NCBI RefSeq assembly: GCF_034120055.1
Contig: NZ_CP139368.1
Span: forward strand, 3,534,001-3,598,000
Source of the DNA: Microbacterium rhizosphaerae
GTDB lineage: Bacteria; Actinomycetota; Actinomycetes; Actinomycetales; Microbacteriaceae
Direction: 5' to 3'
DNA length: 64,000 nucleotides
Positions 35,218 to 47,067 of the stretch are shown here, in pieces. The notes beneath the pieces were generated by a model. It was not told the DNA's origin and did not search any database. It saw only the letters and a list, made by a program, of their open reading frames with translations. The stretch's first letter is position 1. Each line of letters opens with the position of its first letter. A program made the position numbers and the translations under genes.

Positions 35218-35335
35218 CACTGAGTCCTCTCTGACTTCATTGCTTGTAGTGATCGATCGGGAATGAATGCCCCACGCCGGTCACGAGCCTCACGGTAGTG
35301 AGGCGTATTTCGGACTGTCAACGATCTGAAAGGAC

Positions 35336-35357
35336 TCGTTAAAACGAATCATTCGAA
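35336..35357. promoter_or_regulatory. Overlapping palindromes, candidate ROK operator
   Basis: TCGTT-AA-AACGA (35336-35347) and CGAAT-C-ATTCG (35345-35355) are two perfect inverted repeats that share three bases. They lie between the divergent GH3 and ROK genes, 119 bp from the former and 71 bp from the latter. Confidence 0.5.
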
Positions 35358-35427
35358 CAGTTAATGACCGAAAACCGAGCCGGAAAGTCTCGCGCTTCTG
35401 CCGACGCGCCAGTACGCTCTGGAGATC

Positions 35428-36600
35428 ATGAGTGCGACGACCCCGACGTCTTCTCGAGCGCATACCTCGGCGCGCGATCAGACGCGTGAACTCCTGTTCG
35501 ACATCATCCGCAGCGGGGGCTCCGTGACGCGCACGGATCTCGTGGATGCGACGGGCCTCTCGCGCAGCACGGTCAACAACGCCGTGACGCGGCTCATGGA
35601 GATGGGGCGCATCTCGGAGACCGAGATCGGCCCCAAAGGTCCGGGCACAGGCAGCGGGCGGGCGGGCAATGTCCTGTCCGCTGTCGCCGCAGGTTCCCAC
35701 GTGGCGGGCATCGACTTCGGGCACACGCACATCTCGGTCGCGATCGCCGACTCACTCGGGAGCGTGGTCGCCGAGACGAGCGCCCCGTTCGGCGTCGATC
35801 TGCAGGCGATGGAAGCCCTCGACACCGCCGCCGATCTGCTCCGCTCCCTGTCGGCGGAGACCGGCATCGGCGACCTGGCCGAGGTCACGGCCGGCATCCC
35901 CGGACCGCTGGATGCCGCGACCGGCCTCGTCTGCTCGCCCACGATCCTCGCCCGCTGGGTCGGGCTCGACCCGGCCGCGGAGCTGCAGCGCAGGCTGGGC
36001 GCACACGTGCGCACCGAGAACGACGCGTACCTCGGCGCCCTCGGAGAGCGGCTCGCCGGCGCGGGCCGCGCGCACGCCGACTTCCTGTACGTCAAGGTGT
36101 CCGACGGCATCGGCGCGTGTCCTGTGCTGAACGGGCAGCCCTACCGCGGATCCCGCGGCATCGCCGGCGAGCTCGGGCACACCCAGCTGCCCGGTCGCAG
36201 CGAGCCGTGCCGGTGCGGGCGCCGCGGCTGCCTGGAGGCGGTCGTCTCCTCCGGGGTCGTCCGCGAGCAGATCAGGGTCACGCATCCGGGCGACCCGTTC
36301 GCTCTCACGGCCGCGCTGCAGGATCTCGACGACCCGCCCATCCGGCGGGTGCTCGACGAGGCCGGCCGCACCCTCGGCGGGGTCCTCGCCGACCTCGTCA
36401 GCCTTCTCAACCCCGCCGCACTCATCCTCGGCGGCGAGCTCGGCACCGCCGGGCCTTCATTCGTCGCGGGCGTGCGCGCCGAGGTGGACCACCGCGCGCT
36501 CGCAGCCTCCGCCGACCTCGAGATCCGCAGTGCCGAGCTGGGCACGCGCGCCGAGCTCATCGGCGCCGTCATGCACGCCGCGGCATCCATCCGACGCTGA
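35428..36600 (+). CDS. ROK-family transcriptional regulator
   Basis: A 390-residue regulator with an N-terminal winged HTH (about 18-65, VTRTDLVDATGLSRSTVNNAVTRL) and a ROK domain. VAGIDFGHTHISVAI is the phosphate-binding-like strand, TENDAYLGALGE matches the sugar-binding END motif, GELGHTQ follows and CRCGRRGCLEA is the zinc motif. It is divergent from the GH3 gene, so a glucoside-responsive repressor is the natural reading. TACGCT lies 9 nt before the ATG with GGAG between. Confidence 0.92.
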   Translation: MSATTPTSSRAHTSARDQTRELLFDIIRSGGSVTRTDLVDATGLSRSTVNNAVTRLMEMGRISETEIGPKGPGTGSGRAGNVLSAVAAGSHVAGIDFGHTHISVAIADSLGSVVAETSAPFGVDLQAMEALDTAADLLRSLSAETGIGDLAEVTAGIPGPLDAATGLVCSPTILARWVGLDPAAELQRRLGAHVRTENDAYLGALGERLAGAGRAHADFLYVKVSDGIGACPVLNGQPYRGSRGIAGELGHTQLPGRSEPCRCGRRGCLEAVVSSGVVREQIRVTHPGDPFALTAALQDLDDPPIRRVLDEAGRTLGGVLADLVSLLNPAALILGGELGTAGPSFVAGVRAEVDHRALAASADLEIRSAELGTRAELIGAVMHAAASIRR

Positions 36601-36618
36601 ACAGGACGCGCGCACGGC

Positions 36619-37809
36619 TCACACAGCGCGCGAAGCAGGACTGCGCTCATGCGCGAACAGGGCGGCCGCGCCCAGGATCATCGCGCGCCCCGGAAGCTCG
36701 CCGCGCCGGATCTCCAGGTGGGTGAACACGTTCGCAGGCGACGACCGGCGGATGCCCTCGGACAGGCCCTCCACCACGGCATCTGCGGCGGAGCCGAGCG
36801 CGGCGTCGACGATGATCATGCTCGGATTCAAGAACATGCAGGCTGTCGACAGGTAGGGCGCGAGCACGCTGCCCTGCTCGCCGAGCATGCGCCGAAGGCG
36901 CTGATCGTCCGAGTCCAACAGCTCCCGCCCGTCCAGCGCGCCCTCGGCGCGCTCCGCGGTGGCGTATCGGATCTCGTCGATCACCGCCTTCGCCTCCGGC
37001 TGCATGAGGACGCAGCCGCGATTGCCGCAGAGGCACAGCGGCCCCCGCTCGTCCACCTGGATATGTCCGATTTCGCCGGCGATGCCCCTGGCGCCGCGAA
37101 CCAGCCGGCCGTTGGAGACCACCCCGGCACCGAACGCGGGGATGAAGGTGAGATGGATGACGTCTCTCGCACCCCGGCCCGCACCGAACGTCTGCTCCCC
37201 GATGGCTGCCAGGTTCGCGTCGTTCTCCACGAACACGTCGACGCCGAACTCCGCTCGCAACCGCGGCTCTGGATCGACGGCCCACCACCGCGGCATCCCG
37301 AGCGGGCGCCCCACCAACGTCGACTCCGAGAACATCGCCGTCGCCGTGCCGTGGTGGTTCGGACGCGGCACCGCGACGACCAGCCCGCTGATCGTCGGGT
37401 GAGCGGCATCATTCAGCGTCGCCTGAGTCTCGTGGAGCAGACCGATCCCCGGGTCGAGGGCGTCGTCCGCGCGCATCGAGTCGAAGGCGCGCGCGGCGTG
37501 TGCGACCACGGTTCCGTCGGGCGTCACGACGGCCGCCTCGAGGGAGTGGTGCCCGATGACGAGGACGGCGACCTGCGATGCGCGGCTGAGCTTGACGAGA
37601 TTGGGCGGTCGACCGACGCGGCCGCCGTGCTCGGACCGCACGTCGGTCTCCTCGTGCACGACGCCACGCGCTATCAGCCGGTCGACCGCGCTGGCGATGC
37701 TCGAGGGCGGCAGGTCGAGCGCGACCGCGAGCTCTCGGCGCGTCGACCCACCGCGCTTTTCCAACACACGGACGATCTGATCGCCGAGCCGGTCGCGATG
37801 CGCGGGCAT
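36619..37809 (-). CDS. ROK-family transcriptional regulator
   Basis: A 396-residue regulator with an N-terminal HTH (about 20-60, RRELAVALDLPPSSIASAVDRLIARG) and a ROK domain with VENDANLAAIGE, AGEIGHIQ and the zinc motif CLCGNRGCV. It converges on the previous ROK gene with 18 bp between stops. The ATG at 37809 lies exactly 6 nt after TAGGAT, so translation is probably leaderless. Its own upstream region holds a 9-bp inverted repeat. The target is unknown; no transport genes are adjacent. Confidence 0.9.
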   Translation of the reverse strand: MPAHRDRLGDQIVRVLEKRGGSTRRELAVALDLPPSSIASAVDRLIARGVVHEETDVRSEHGGRVGRPPNLVKLSRASQVAVLVIGHHSLEAAVVTPDGTVVAHAARAFDSMRADDALDPGIGLLHETQATLNDAAHPTISGLVVAVPRPNHHGTATAMFSESTLVGRPLGMPRWWAVDPEPRLRAEFGVDVFVENDANLAAIGEQTFGAGRGARDVIHLTFIPAFGAGVVSNGRLVRGARGIAGEIGHIQVDERGPLCLCGNRGCVLMQPEAKAVIDEIRYATAERAEGALDGRELLDSDDQRLRRMLGEQGSVLAPYLSTACMFLNPSMIIVDAALGSAADAVVEGLSEGIRRSSPANVFTHLEIRRGELPGRAMILGAAALFAHERSPASRAV

Positions 37810-37830
37810 GGCGACATCCTAGGGATCATC

Positions 37831-37865
37831 GACGGCATTTCGTAAGAATCGGGCCGAATGCCGTC
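37831..37865. promoter_or_regulatory. 9-bp inverted repeat, candidate ROK autoregulatory site
   Basis: GACGGCATT (37831-37839) and AATGCCGTC (37857-37865) are perfect inverted repeats separated by 17 nt, which puts the half-sites about 2.5 turns apart. They lie just upstream of the -10 box of the ROK gene at 37809 and beyond the 3' end of the lig operon. Confidence 0.5.
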
Positions 37866-37913
37866 ATCTTGAGTTCACTACTTGACCGTTTGACTCCGGC
37901 CCGACGGAGCCTG

Positions 37914-38609
37914 TCAGGGCGTTGCGAAGCTGTGCGCGATGCGGATTCCGACGGTGGCGTCGGACGCGAGGAACCCCAGGATGCGCCGCGCCGACGCCGG
38001 CCCGGCGCAGACGGTCGCGACCGCGCCGGAGAACACCGTGTCGATCGCGCAGTCGGGCGGGAGCACGCCGAGGATGCGGATGCCCGGCTGCCCGACGAGC
38101 TCGCTCAGCTGCTGGAAGCCCAGGTCGACCTCGCCATCCGCGAGCAGCTTCGCGACGGGGATGCCGGGCCTGGCCTGCACCAGCCGGCCGTCCAGCTCGC
38201 CCGTCATGCCCCACTCATCGATCATGCGCGCGAGCGCCGTGCCGCTCGGGCCCGTCGACGAGCCGATGCGGGAGGCATCCCGCAGCGCCGTGCGCACGCC
38301 CGCTGCATCGGCGAACGCGGCGCCCTCCGGTGGTGAGCCGACCGAGTCGTCAGCAGGCACGGCCACGGCGACCTGCGACAGGACGAGCGGAGTCAGGGAT
38401 GCGGCATCCACGTGTCCGTCGTCGGCCAGCCGGCGCAGCGCGTCATCGGCGAGGAACACGAGGTCGAACGGCTCGCCCGCGGCGACGCGGGAGGCCGCAT
38501 CCACTCCGCCGACCGACTCCATCTCGACCGGGGGCAGTCCCGCGGCCTCCGAGGCGGCGAGAAGATCGGCCAGCACGTGCCGCGTCGCCATCGATGAGAT
38601 CGCCCTCAC
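37914..38609 (-). CDS. ModA-like substrate-binding-fold protein without signal peptide, last gene of the lig operon
   Basis: A 231-residue protein of the type-2 periplasmic-binding-protein fold (ModA-like, SBP_bac_11): VGGVDAASRVAAGEPFDLVFLADDALRRL, VAVAVPADD, SSTGPSGTALARMIDEWG and VDLGFQQLSEL are typical segments. It has no signal peptide or lipobox, so it should be cytoplasmic and is unlikely to serve a transporter. The GTG start overlaps the upstream stop (GTGA). A bacterial aconitate isomerase is known to have this fold. In this operon the same kind of allylic isomerisation is needed for 4-oxalomesaconate, so it may be the tautomerase; that is inference. Confidence 0.75.
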   Translation of the reverse strand: MRAISSMATRHVLADLLAASEAAGLPPVEMESVGGVDAASRVAAGEPFDLVFLADDALRRLADDGHVDAASLTPLVLSQVAVAVPADDSVGSPPEGAAFADAAGVRTALRDASRIGSSTGPSGTALARMIDEWGMTGELDGRLVQARPGIPVAKLLADGEVDLGFQQLSELVGQPGIRILGVLPPDCAIDTVFSGAVATVCAGPASARRILGFLASDATVGIRIAHSFATP

Positions 38610-39591
38610 GCGGCGACCTCGAACGACTCGGCGTCGACCTCGGCCGACTGTCCGGCGGGGTAGCGCGGGCCCGAAACGGTGTCGGTGTCGATCAGGTCGC
38701 CGGCGCGCGCCAGCAGTGCCGGGTCGACCACGAGGTCGACGGCGGCGACGTTCTCGCGCAGGTGCGCAGCATCCGTCGTCCCCGGAATCGGGACCACGTG
38801 ATCGCCCCGCGAAAGCAGCCACGCGAGCGCGAGCTGCGCAGGGGTGCAGCCGGCCTCGGCCGCGAGGTCGCGCCAGCCCGGCAGCAGCGCGGCGTTGGCG
38901 GGCCAGTGGTCGGGCTGGAACCGCGGCATCGCGCGACGGATGTCCGCGGGGGCGAGCTCGTCCGGGTCGTGGAGGGCGTCGGCGAGGAACCCGCGCGCCA
39001 CCGGCGAGAACGCGACGAGCGCGACGCCGGTCTCGCGCGTGGCCTCGAGCATTCCGAGCTCGGGATTGCGGCTCCACAGGGAGTACTCGTTCTGGACGGC
39101 GGTGATGGGCGCCGCCGCCTGAGCCTCGCGCAGCCGCGCGACCGACACCTCGGACAGTCCGATGGCGCCGATCTTGCCGGCGTCGACGAGCTCGGCGAGC
39201 GCACCGACGCTCTCGCCGATCGGCACCGTCTTGTCCCACCGGTGCAGGTAGTACAGGTCGATGTGGTCGACGCCCAGGCGCGCGAGCGAGGCATCCACCT
39301 GCGCGCGCAGCGTCTCCGGCCGTCCGTCGATCGTCTTCACGCCGTCGACGAGGGCCATGCCGCCCTTGCTCGCCAGCAGCACGTCGTCGCGGCGCCCGGC
39401 GATCGCGCGCCCGACCAGCTCCTCGTTGCGGCCGCCGCCGTACAGCGTGGCCGTGTCCAGCATCCCGACGCCCTCGTCGAGCGCGGTGCGCAGCAGCGTC
39501 AGCCCGTCGTCCACGGACGGCGGCACGCCGTACGCGTGACTCAGCGACATGCAGCCGAGGCCGATGCGGGGCAGACGGATGCGGACCGGAC

Positions 39592-39595
<4 letters not shown>
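38606..39595 (-). CDS. Aldo/keto reductase in the lig operon
   Basis: A 329-residue AKR of the YakC/AKR13-like type. RIGLGCMSLS, the catalytic Asp and Tyr in LDTATLYGGG, Lys in LLASKGG and His in LYYLHRWD are present, with IGLSEVS and the coenzyme segment VVPIPGTTDAAHLREN. It overlaps both neighbours by GTGA junctions, so it is fully part of the operon. No AKR is required in the known 4,5-cleavage route, so it may reduce an aromatic aldehyde such as vanillin or act on a side product. Confidence 0.88.
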
Positions 39596-42846
<3,251 letters not shown>

Positions 42847-42847
42847 G

Positions 42848-43540
42848 TCAGTCCTCCACGTACTCGAGACCGGCGGCGGCGAGCGGCTCCCGCATGCCGT
42901 ACAGGTCCAGTCCCAGCACGCCGTCGCGGAACTTCTGGCGCTTCGACTCCTCGTTGTCCTCGCGCTTCCGGGATGCGTCTGCCACCGCCCCCACGAGCTC
43001 GCGCGGGACGACGACGACGCCGTCGACGTCGGCGACGACGACATCGCCGGGGTTCACCAGCGCGTTCGCGACGACCACCGGGACGTTGACCGAGCCGAGG
43101 GTCGCCTTCACGGTGCCCTTGGCGTTGATCGCCCGCGAGAAGACCGGGAAGTCCATCCTCTCCAGGTCGGCGACGTCGCGGACACCGCCGTCGATCACGA
43201 GGCCGCGGCATCCACGGGCGGTCAGCGAGGTGGCCAGCAGCTCACCGAAGAAGCCGTCCTCGCTCTCGGTGGTGCAGCCGGCGACGAGGACGTCGCCCTC
43301 CTGCACCTGCTCGGCGGCGACGTGGAACATCCAGTTGTCGCCCGGCTGCAGGAGCACCGTCACGGCGGGGCCGCACAGCTTCGCACCGGTGTACGCCGGA
43401 CGGATGTAGGGACGCAGGAGGCCCACGCGACCCATCGCCTCGTGGATCGTGGCGACGCCGAACTGCGCGAGGCGTGCGACGTCGTCCGGGTCGGGCCGGT
43501 CGATGTTCGTGCGGACGATGCCGAGGTTGTTCAGGCGCAT
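42848..43540 (-). CDS. ligK: 4-carboxy-4-hydroxy-2-oxoadipate aldolase
   Basis: A 230-residue class II aldolase of the HMG/CHA (RraA-like) fold that splits CHA into pyruvate and oxaloacetate, the last step of the pathway. [78 protein letters not shown] and the metal-binding Asp of this last motif agree with LigK/GalC. A GGAG ribosome site precedes the ATG. It follows ligJ after 27 bp. Confidence 0.94.
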   Translation of the reverse strand: MRLNNLGIVRTNIDRPDPDDVARLAQFGVATIHEAMGRVGLLRPYIRPAYTGAKLCGPAVTVLLQPGDNWMFHVAAEQVQEGDVLVAGCTTESEDGFFGELLATSLTARGCRGLVIDGGVRDVADLERMDFPVFSRAINAKGTVKATLGSVNVPVVVANALVNPGDVVVADVDGVVVVPRELVGAVADASRKREDNEESKRQKFRDGVLGLDLYGMREPLAAAGLEYVED

Positions 43541-43567
43541 TCCGGTCTTCTCCTCAGGGCGGATGAT

Positions 43568-44596
43568 TCAGAGCCCGCGGGCGTTCAGGGCGCGCTCGAC
43601 GCGCGGGTAGACGCGCCGGGCGTTGGTCTCGTACACCTGGGCGCGCTCGGCATCCGTCAGATTAGGCGTCGCGTCGACGTAGCGCTTGGTGTCGTCGAAG
43701 TGGTGCCCGGTGCGCGGGTCGATGTCGCGCACCGCGCCGATCATCTCGCTGGCGAACAGGATGTTGTCGACCGGGACCACGGTGGTCAGCAGGTCGATGC
43801 CGGGCTGGTGGTAGACGCACGTGTCGAAGAAGACGTTGCCGAGGATGTGCTCCTCGAGCTCGGGCTTGCCGAGCGCCATCGCGAGGCCGCGGAAGCGTCC
43901 CCAGTGGTAGGGCACGGCGCCGCCGCCGTGCGGGATGACGAGCTTCAGGTCGGGGAAGTCGCGGAACAGGTCGCCCTGGATGAGCTGCATGACCGCGGTG
44001 GTGTCCGCGTTGAGATAGTGCGCGCCGGTGGTGTGGAACGCGGGGTTGCAGGACGTGCTCACATGCACCATCGCCGGCACTTCGTACTCGACGAGCGCCT
44101 CGTAGATCGGATACCACGACCGGTCGGTCAGCGGCGGGGCCGTCCACCGTCCGCCCGAGGGGTCGGGGTTGAGGTTCACCGTGACGGCGCCGAGCTCCTC
44201 GACCGCGCGACGGAGCTCGGGCACGCTCGTTCCGGGGGCGGCGCCCGGCGACTGCGGCAGCATCGCACCGGGCAGGAACCGGTCCGGATAGAGCTCGCTC
44301 ACACGCGCGCACAGGTCGTTGCAGATGCGCGCCCAGGTCTCGCTGACCGCGAGGTCGCCGATGTGGTGCGCCATGAACGAGGCGCGCGGGCTGAAGACCG
44401 TCAGGTCGCTGCCGCGGTCGTTCATGAGCTTCAGCTGGTTCGCCTCGATCGTCTCGCGGATGTCGTCGTCGCTGATGCGGAGCGTCGCCGGGTCCGGCGC
44501 ATCCCCGCGTCCCTCCGCGAACGCGACCTGGAGGTCGCGCCACGCGCCCAGCTGCGCGGGCGCCGTCGTGTAGTGGCCGTGGATGTCGATGATCAT
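43568..44596 (-). CDS. ligJ: 4-oxalomesaconate hydratase
   Basis: A 342-residue zinc-dependent amidohydrolase-family hydratase that adds water to the enol form of 4-oxalomesaconate to give CHA. MIIDIHGHYT (His6, His8), DDIRETIEANQLKLMNDRGSDLTVFSPRASFMAHH, NLNPDPSGG, PAMVHVSTSCNPAFH and VIPHGGGAVPYHWGRFRG are highly characteristic of LigJ. It is the first gene of the leftward lig operon, with the LysR gene divergent 141 bp away. The frame is open well upstream, but the ATG at 44596 begins the conserved sequence exactly. Confidence 0.94.
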   Translation of the reverse strand: MIIDIHGHYTTAPAQLGAWRDLQVAFAEGRGDAPDPATLRISDDDIRETIEANQLKLMNDRGSDLTVFSPRASFMAHHIGDLAVSETWARICNDLCARVSELYPDRFLPGAMLPQSPGAAPGTSVPELRRAVEELGAVTVNLNPDPSGGRWTAPPLTDRSWYPIYEALVEYEVPAMVHVSTSCNPAFHTTGAHYLNADTTAVMQLIQGDLFRDFPDLKLVIPHGGGAVPYHWGRFRGLAMALGKPELEEHILGNVFFDTCVYHQPGIDLLTTVVPVDNILFASEMIGAVRDIDPRTGHHFDDTKRYVDATPNLTDAERAQVYETNARRVYPRVERALNARGL

Positions 44597-44706
44597 CGCG
44601 AGTCCTGCTGCTTCCTCGTCGCTCGGGCTCGGTCCCCGGTCGGATGCGGTGCGACCGGGTGCTTTCGTCACGACTGTAAGACGGCGCGTGGTTATAGTCC
44701 AATAGA

Positions 44707-44726
44707 TATACGGCACACCATGTATA
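44707..44726. promoter_or_regulatory. Candidate LysR binding site in the lig divergent region
   Basis: TATAC-N10-GTATA is a perfect 5-bp inverted repeat with the spacing of LysR-type boxes. It lies in a locally AT-rich patch between ligJ and the LysR gene. GTTATA at 44691-44696 gives TATAAC as a possible -10 for the leftward operon. Confidence 0.5.
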
Positions 44727-44737
44727 GAGGTGATCGA

Positions 44738-45661
44738 TTGTCTATCGCAGACCTGAACCAGCTCCGGACCTTCGTCGTGCTGTACGAGCTGCGGAGCCTC
44801 ACCGCCACCGCCGAGCGGCTCCATGTGACCCAGCCGACCGTGAGCTACACGCTCGGTCGCCTGCGCCAGCGGTTCGGCGACGACCTGTTCCGCCGCGAGG
44901 GCCACGCGATGGTGCCGACGGCCCGCGCCACGCAGCTGTTCGGCCCGCTGCACGAGGCGCTCATGCAGATCGACGCGGTGGTCAGCGACCCCGACGCGTT
45001 CGATCCGACCACGTACCGGGGAGAGCTGACACTCGGACTCACCTCGATCGGCGAGCAGACGTTCCTGCCGCCGATCATCGCGGCGCTCGCGCGAGAGTCG
45101 TCGGACGTGCACCTGAAGGTGGAGCGATTGGATGCCGACCAGGTCGAGGATCGCCTCGTCCGGGGCGCGATCGACCTGGCGATCACCGTGTCCCTCATGG
45201 GCACCCCGCGCCTCTGGCGCACGCGCGTGCGCAGCGTCGAGTACGTCGCGCTGTCGTCGCGAGAGCATCCGCTGCCCCCGACCGGGCCGCGCATGTTCGC
45301 GGGCCGGCGCTTCGTGCGGGTGTCCGCGCGCGGCGGTCACGTGTTCCCGGTCGAGGCGCTCGTCGAGTACGGGCTGATGAGCCAGGTGGCGCTCACCGTC
45401 GAGGAGTACGCGACGGTTCCCGCCGTCCTCGAGACCACGGACCTCGTCGTCCTCCTCCCGCGGCACGTCGCCGAGGTGTTCCGCGGCTGGTTCCCGGGAC
45501 TGGAGATCGCCGAGCTGCCCTGGCCCGGCGAGAGCACGCCGGTCGCGCTCTACACGCGACGCGAGGTGAGCCTCTCGCCGGCGCAGCGGTGGTTCCGCTC
45601 GCTCACGCTCGAGGCGGTCTCGTCCGGCGAGTTCGAGGACGACAGCGACGACGTGGACTAG
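44738..45661 (+). CDS. LysR-family activator of the lig operon
   Basis: A 307-residue LysR regulator. The winged HTH is at residues 1-62 (LNQLRTFVVLYELRSLTATAERLHVTQPTVSYTLGRLRQRFGDDLFRREG) and the effector domain follows (about 90-295). I chose the TTG at 44738, which has AGAGGTGAT directly upstream; an in-frame ATG at 44720 would add six residues but has no ribosome site and lies in the operator. Its divergent position makes it the probable pathway activator, with protocatechuate or a ring-cleavage intermediate as likely effector by analogy to LigR. Confidence 0.88.
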   Translation: MSIADLNQLRTFVVLYELRSLTATAERLHVTQPTVSYTLGRLRQRFGDDLFRREGHAMVPTARATQLFGPLHEALMQIDAVVSDPDAFDPTTYRGELTLGLTSIGEQTFLPPIIAALARESSDVHLKVERLDADQVEDRLVRGAIDLAITVSLMGTPRLWRTRVRSVEYVALSSREHPLPPTGPRMFAGRRFVRVSARGGHVFPVEALVEYGLMSQVALTVEEYATVPAVLETTDLVVLLPRHVAEVFRGWFPGLEIAELPWPGESTPVALYTRREVSLSPAQRWFRSLTLEAVSSGEFEDDSDDVD

Positions 45662-45673
45662 CGGCAGTGCCGG

Positions 45674-46324
45674 CTAACGACCGCGCTTGTTCCAGCTCGC
45701 CTTCGCCGGCGCGAAGGGGCTGCGCACGTGGATCGACCACGACGAGTGCGGATGGATCGAGAGGATCGCGCGCTCGTACCAGCTCCTGGCGTCCGCAGAC
45801 AGCTCGGGGAGCACCGCATCCTTGTCGACGTCGTCCTGCGGGCGAGGGCGCAGGGCCTTCCAGACGAGCTGCACCTCGGGAGCGCCGGTCGGGATGCCGC
45901 CGATGTCGAGCACGGCGCGATCCCAGGGCAGCTGCAGCCGGGGGTCGCGGCGGTAGAGCCACGCCTCCTGGGTGCCGTCCTCGACGTCGAGCTGCAGCAT
46001 CCACTCGCCCTGCTCGTCATCGTGGATGCGCAGGGGCTGCAGATCGGCGTCGTCCGGCGCCGCATCCCATCGGACCAGCTCGTCCTCGAGCGACGCCCAG
46101 GCGCTGTACCGGCCGGGCAGGCTGCCGAGCAGCTGCGGCAGGTCGGCCGACGTCGTGCTCACGTCGGTGTGCGGCCGCACGCGGATGGTGCGACCGAGCC
46201 AGTGGTCGAGCGCCACGCCGCCCGAGAGCCACCACCGCGCCGGCGCGGCGCCGAGCAGCTCGGCGACGTCGCTCGGGGCCGGAACCGTCCAGGGCGCGTC
46301 GGGATCGGGGGTCTGCGAGGCCAT
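45674..46324 (-). CDS. Nucleotidyltransferase-fold protein (aminoglycoside/lincosamide adenylyltransferase-like)
   Basis: A 216-residue protein related to AadB/LinB-type nucleotidyltransferases. ARWWLSGGVALDHWLGRTIRVRPHTDVS contains the GG substrate motif, but the usual metal pair HxDxD reads HTDVS, so the second Asp is missing and catalysis may be lost or changed. Later segments (WMLQLDVEDG, PEVQLVWKALRPRPQDDVDKDAVL) agree with the family. TAGCCT lies 7 nt before the ATG, suggesting a leaderless mRNA. Antibiotic resistance should not be inferred from the fold alone. Confidence 0.7.
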   Translation of the reverse strand: MASQTPDPDAPWTVPAPSDVAELLGAAPARWWLSGGVALDHWLGRTIRVRPHTDVSTTSADLPQLLGSLPGRYSAWASLEDELVRWDAAPDDADLQPLRIHDDEQGEWMLQLDVEDGTQEAWLYRRDPRLQLPWDRAVLDIGGIPTGAPEVQLVWKALRPRPQDDVDKDAVLPELSADARSWYERAILSIHPHSSWSIHVRSPFAPAKASWNKRGR

Positions 46325-46459
46325 GGCATCGAGGCTACTCGCGCCCTCGCACGACCCCTCCGGCCGGCCGTCCGCGTCGTGGCGATCGGAGATCCGGCTC
46401 GGGTACCGGGAATTGATCGCCGTCGCGGTCGCTTTCACCCCGCAGTGCGTGCAGCGACG

Positions 46460-46473
46460 CAGTGCGCGCACTG
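46460..46473. promoter_or_regulatory. 14-bp perfect palindrome before the GNAT gene
   Basis: CAGTGCGCGCACTG lies 19 bp before the ATG at 46493. CGCAGTGCG also occurs as a direct repeat at 46441 and 46458. It could be an operator; no regulator is adjacent. Confidence 0.3.
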
Positions 46474-46492
46474 ATCACAGGAAGGATGCGGA

Positions 46493-46999
46493 ATGCCGGA
46501 GAGCATCGGCACCGCCGAGGTGTCATTCATCCAGGTGTCGCCGTCCGACGAACGGGCGGCGATCCTTCTCGCCGACCTCGAGCGCGAGTACGACGAGCGG
46601 TACCACGACCTGCTCGACGAAGCGGCCGAGGAGGAGATCAACCGCTACCCCGCGGATCGCTTCCTGCCGCCGGACGGTGCCTTCGTGCTTCTGCTGCTCG
46701 ACGGCGAGATCGCCGCGGGGGGTGCGTTCATGCGGTTCGACGACGACACCGCGGAGTTCAAGCGCATCTGGACGCACCCGGGGCACCGCCGCAAGGGCCT
46801 CAGCCGCCGGGTGCTGATGGAGCTCGAGGCCGAGGCGGCGCGGCGGGGCTACAGCCGCGTCTTCCTCACGACAGGGCCGCGCCAGCCCGAGGCGCAGGCC
46901 CTGTACGCGACGAGCGGGTACACGGTGCTCGACATCATCGAGGTGGAGCCCGGGTTCCTCGTGCACCCCTTCGAAAAGGCCCTCGAGCCGGCCGCCTGA
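46493..46999 (+). CDS. GNAT-family N-acetyltransferase
   Basis: A 168-residue acetyl-CoA-dependent acyltransferase. FVLLLLDGEIAAGGAFMRF is beta strand 2-3, RIWTHPGHRRKGLSRRVLMELEAEAARRGY is motif A with the R/Q-x-x-G-x-G/A-like pyrophosphate loop, and VFLTTGPRQPEAQALYATSGYTVL is motif B. A GGAAGGA ribosome site precedes the ATG. The substrate is unknown. Confidence 0.9.
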   Translation: MPESIGTAEVSFIQVSPSDERAAILLADLEREYDERYHDLLDEAAEEEINRYPADRFLPPDGAFVLLLLDGEIAAGGAFMRFDDDTAEFKRIWTHPGHRRKGLSRRVLMELEAEAARRGYSRVFLTTGPRQPEAQALYATSGYTVLDIIEVEPGFLVHPFEKALEPAA

Positions 47000-47067
47000 G
47001 CCGGCGCGCAGCGGCCCGGCGGCATCGCCACGGCCCTCGCTCGGATGGGCGGCGGTCGCTTCTCGGC

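Noticed and set aside
31876..35223. 1115-codon open frame on the plus strand antisense to the GH3 gene
   Set aside because: Composition is Arg/Val/Asp-rich with no motif, and the opposite strand encodes a complete GH3 enzyme.
36607..36632. CGCGCGC/GCGCGCG pair between the convergent ROK genes as a terminator
   Set aside because: Seven pairs of alternating GC are expected by chance at this composition, and the loop is 12 nt.
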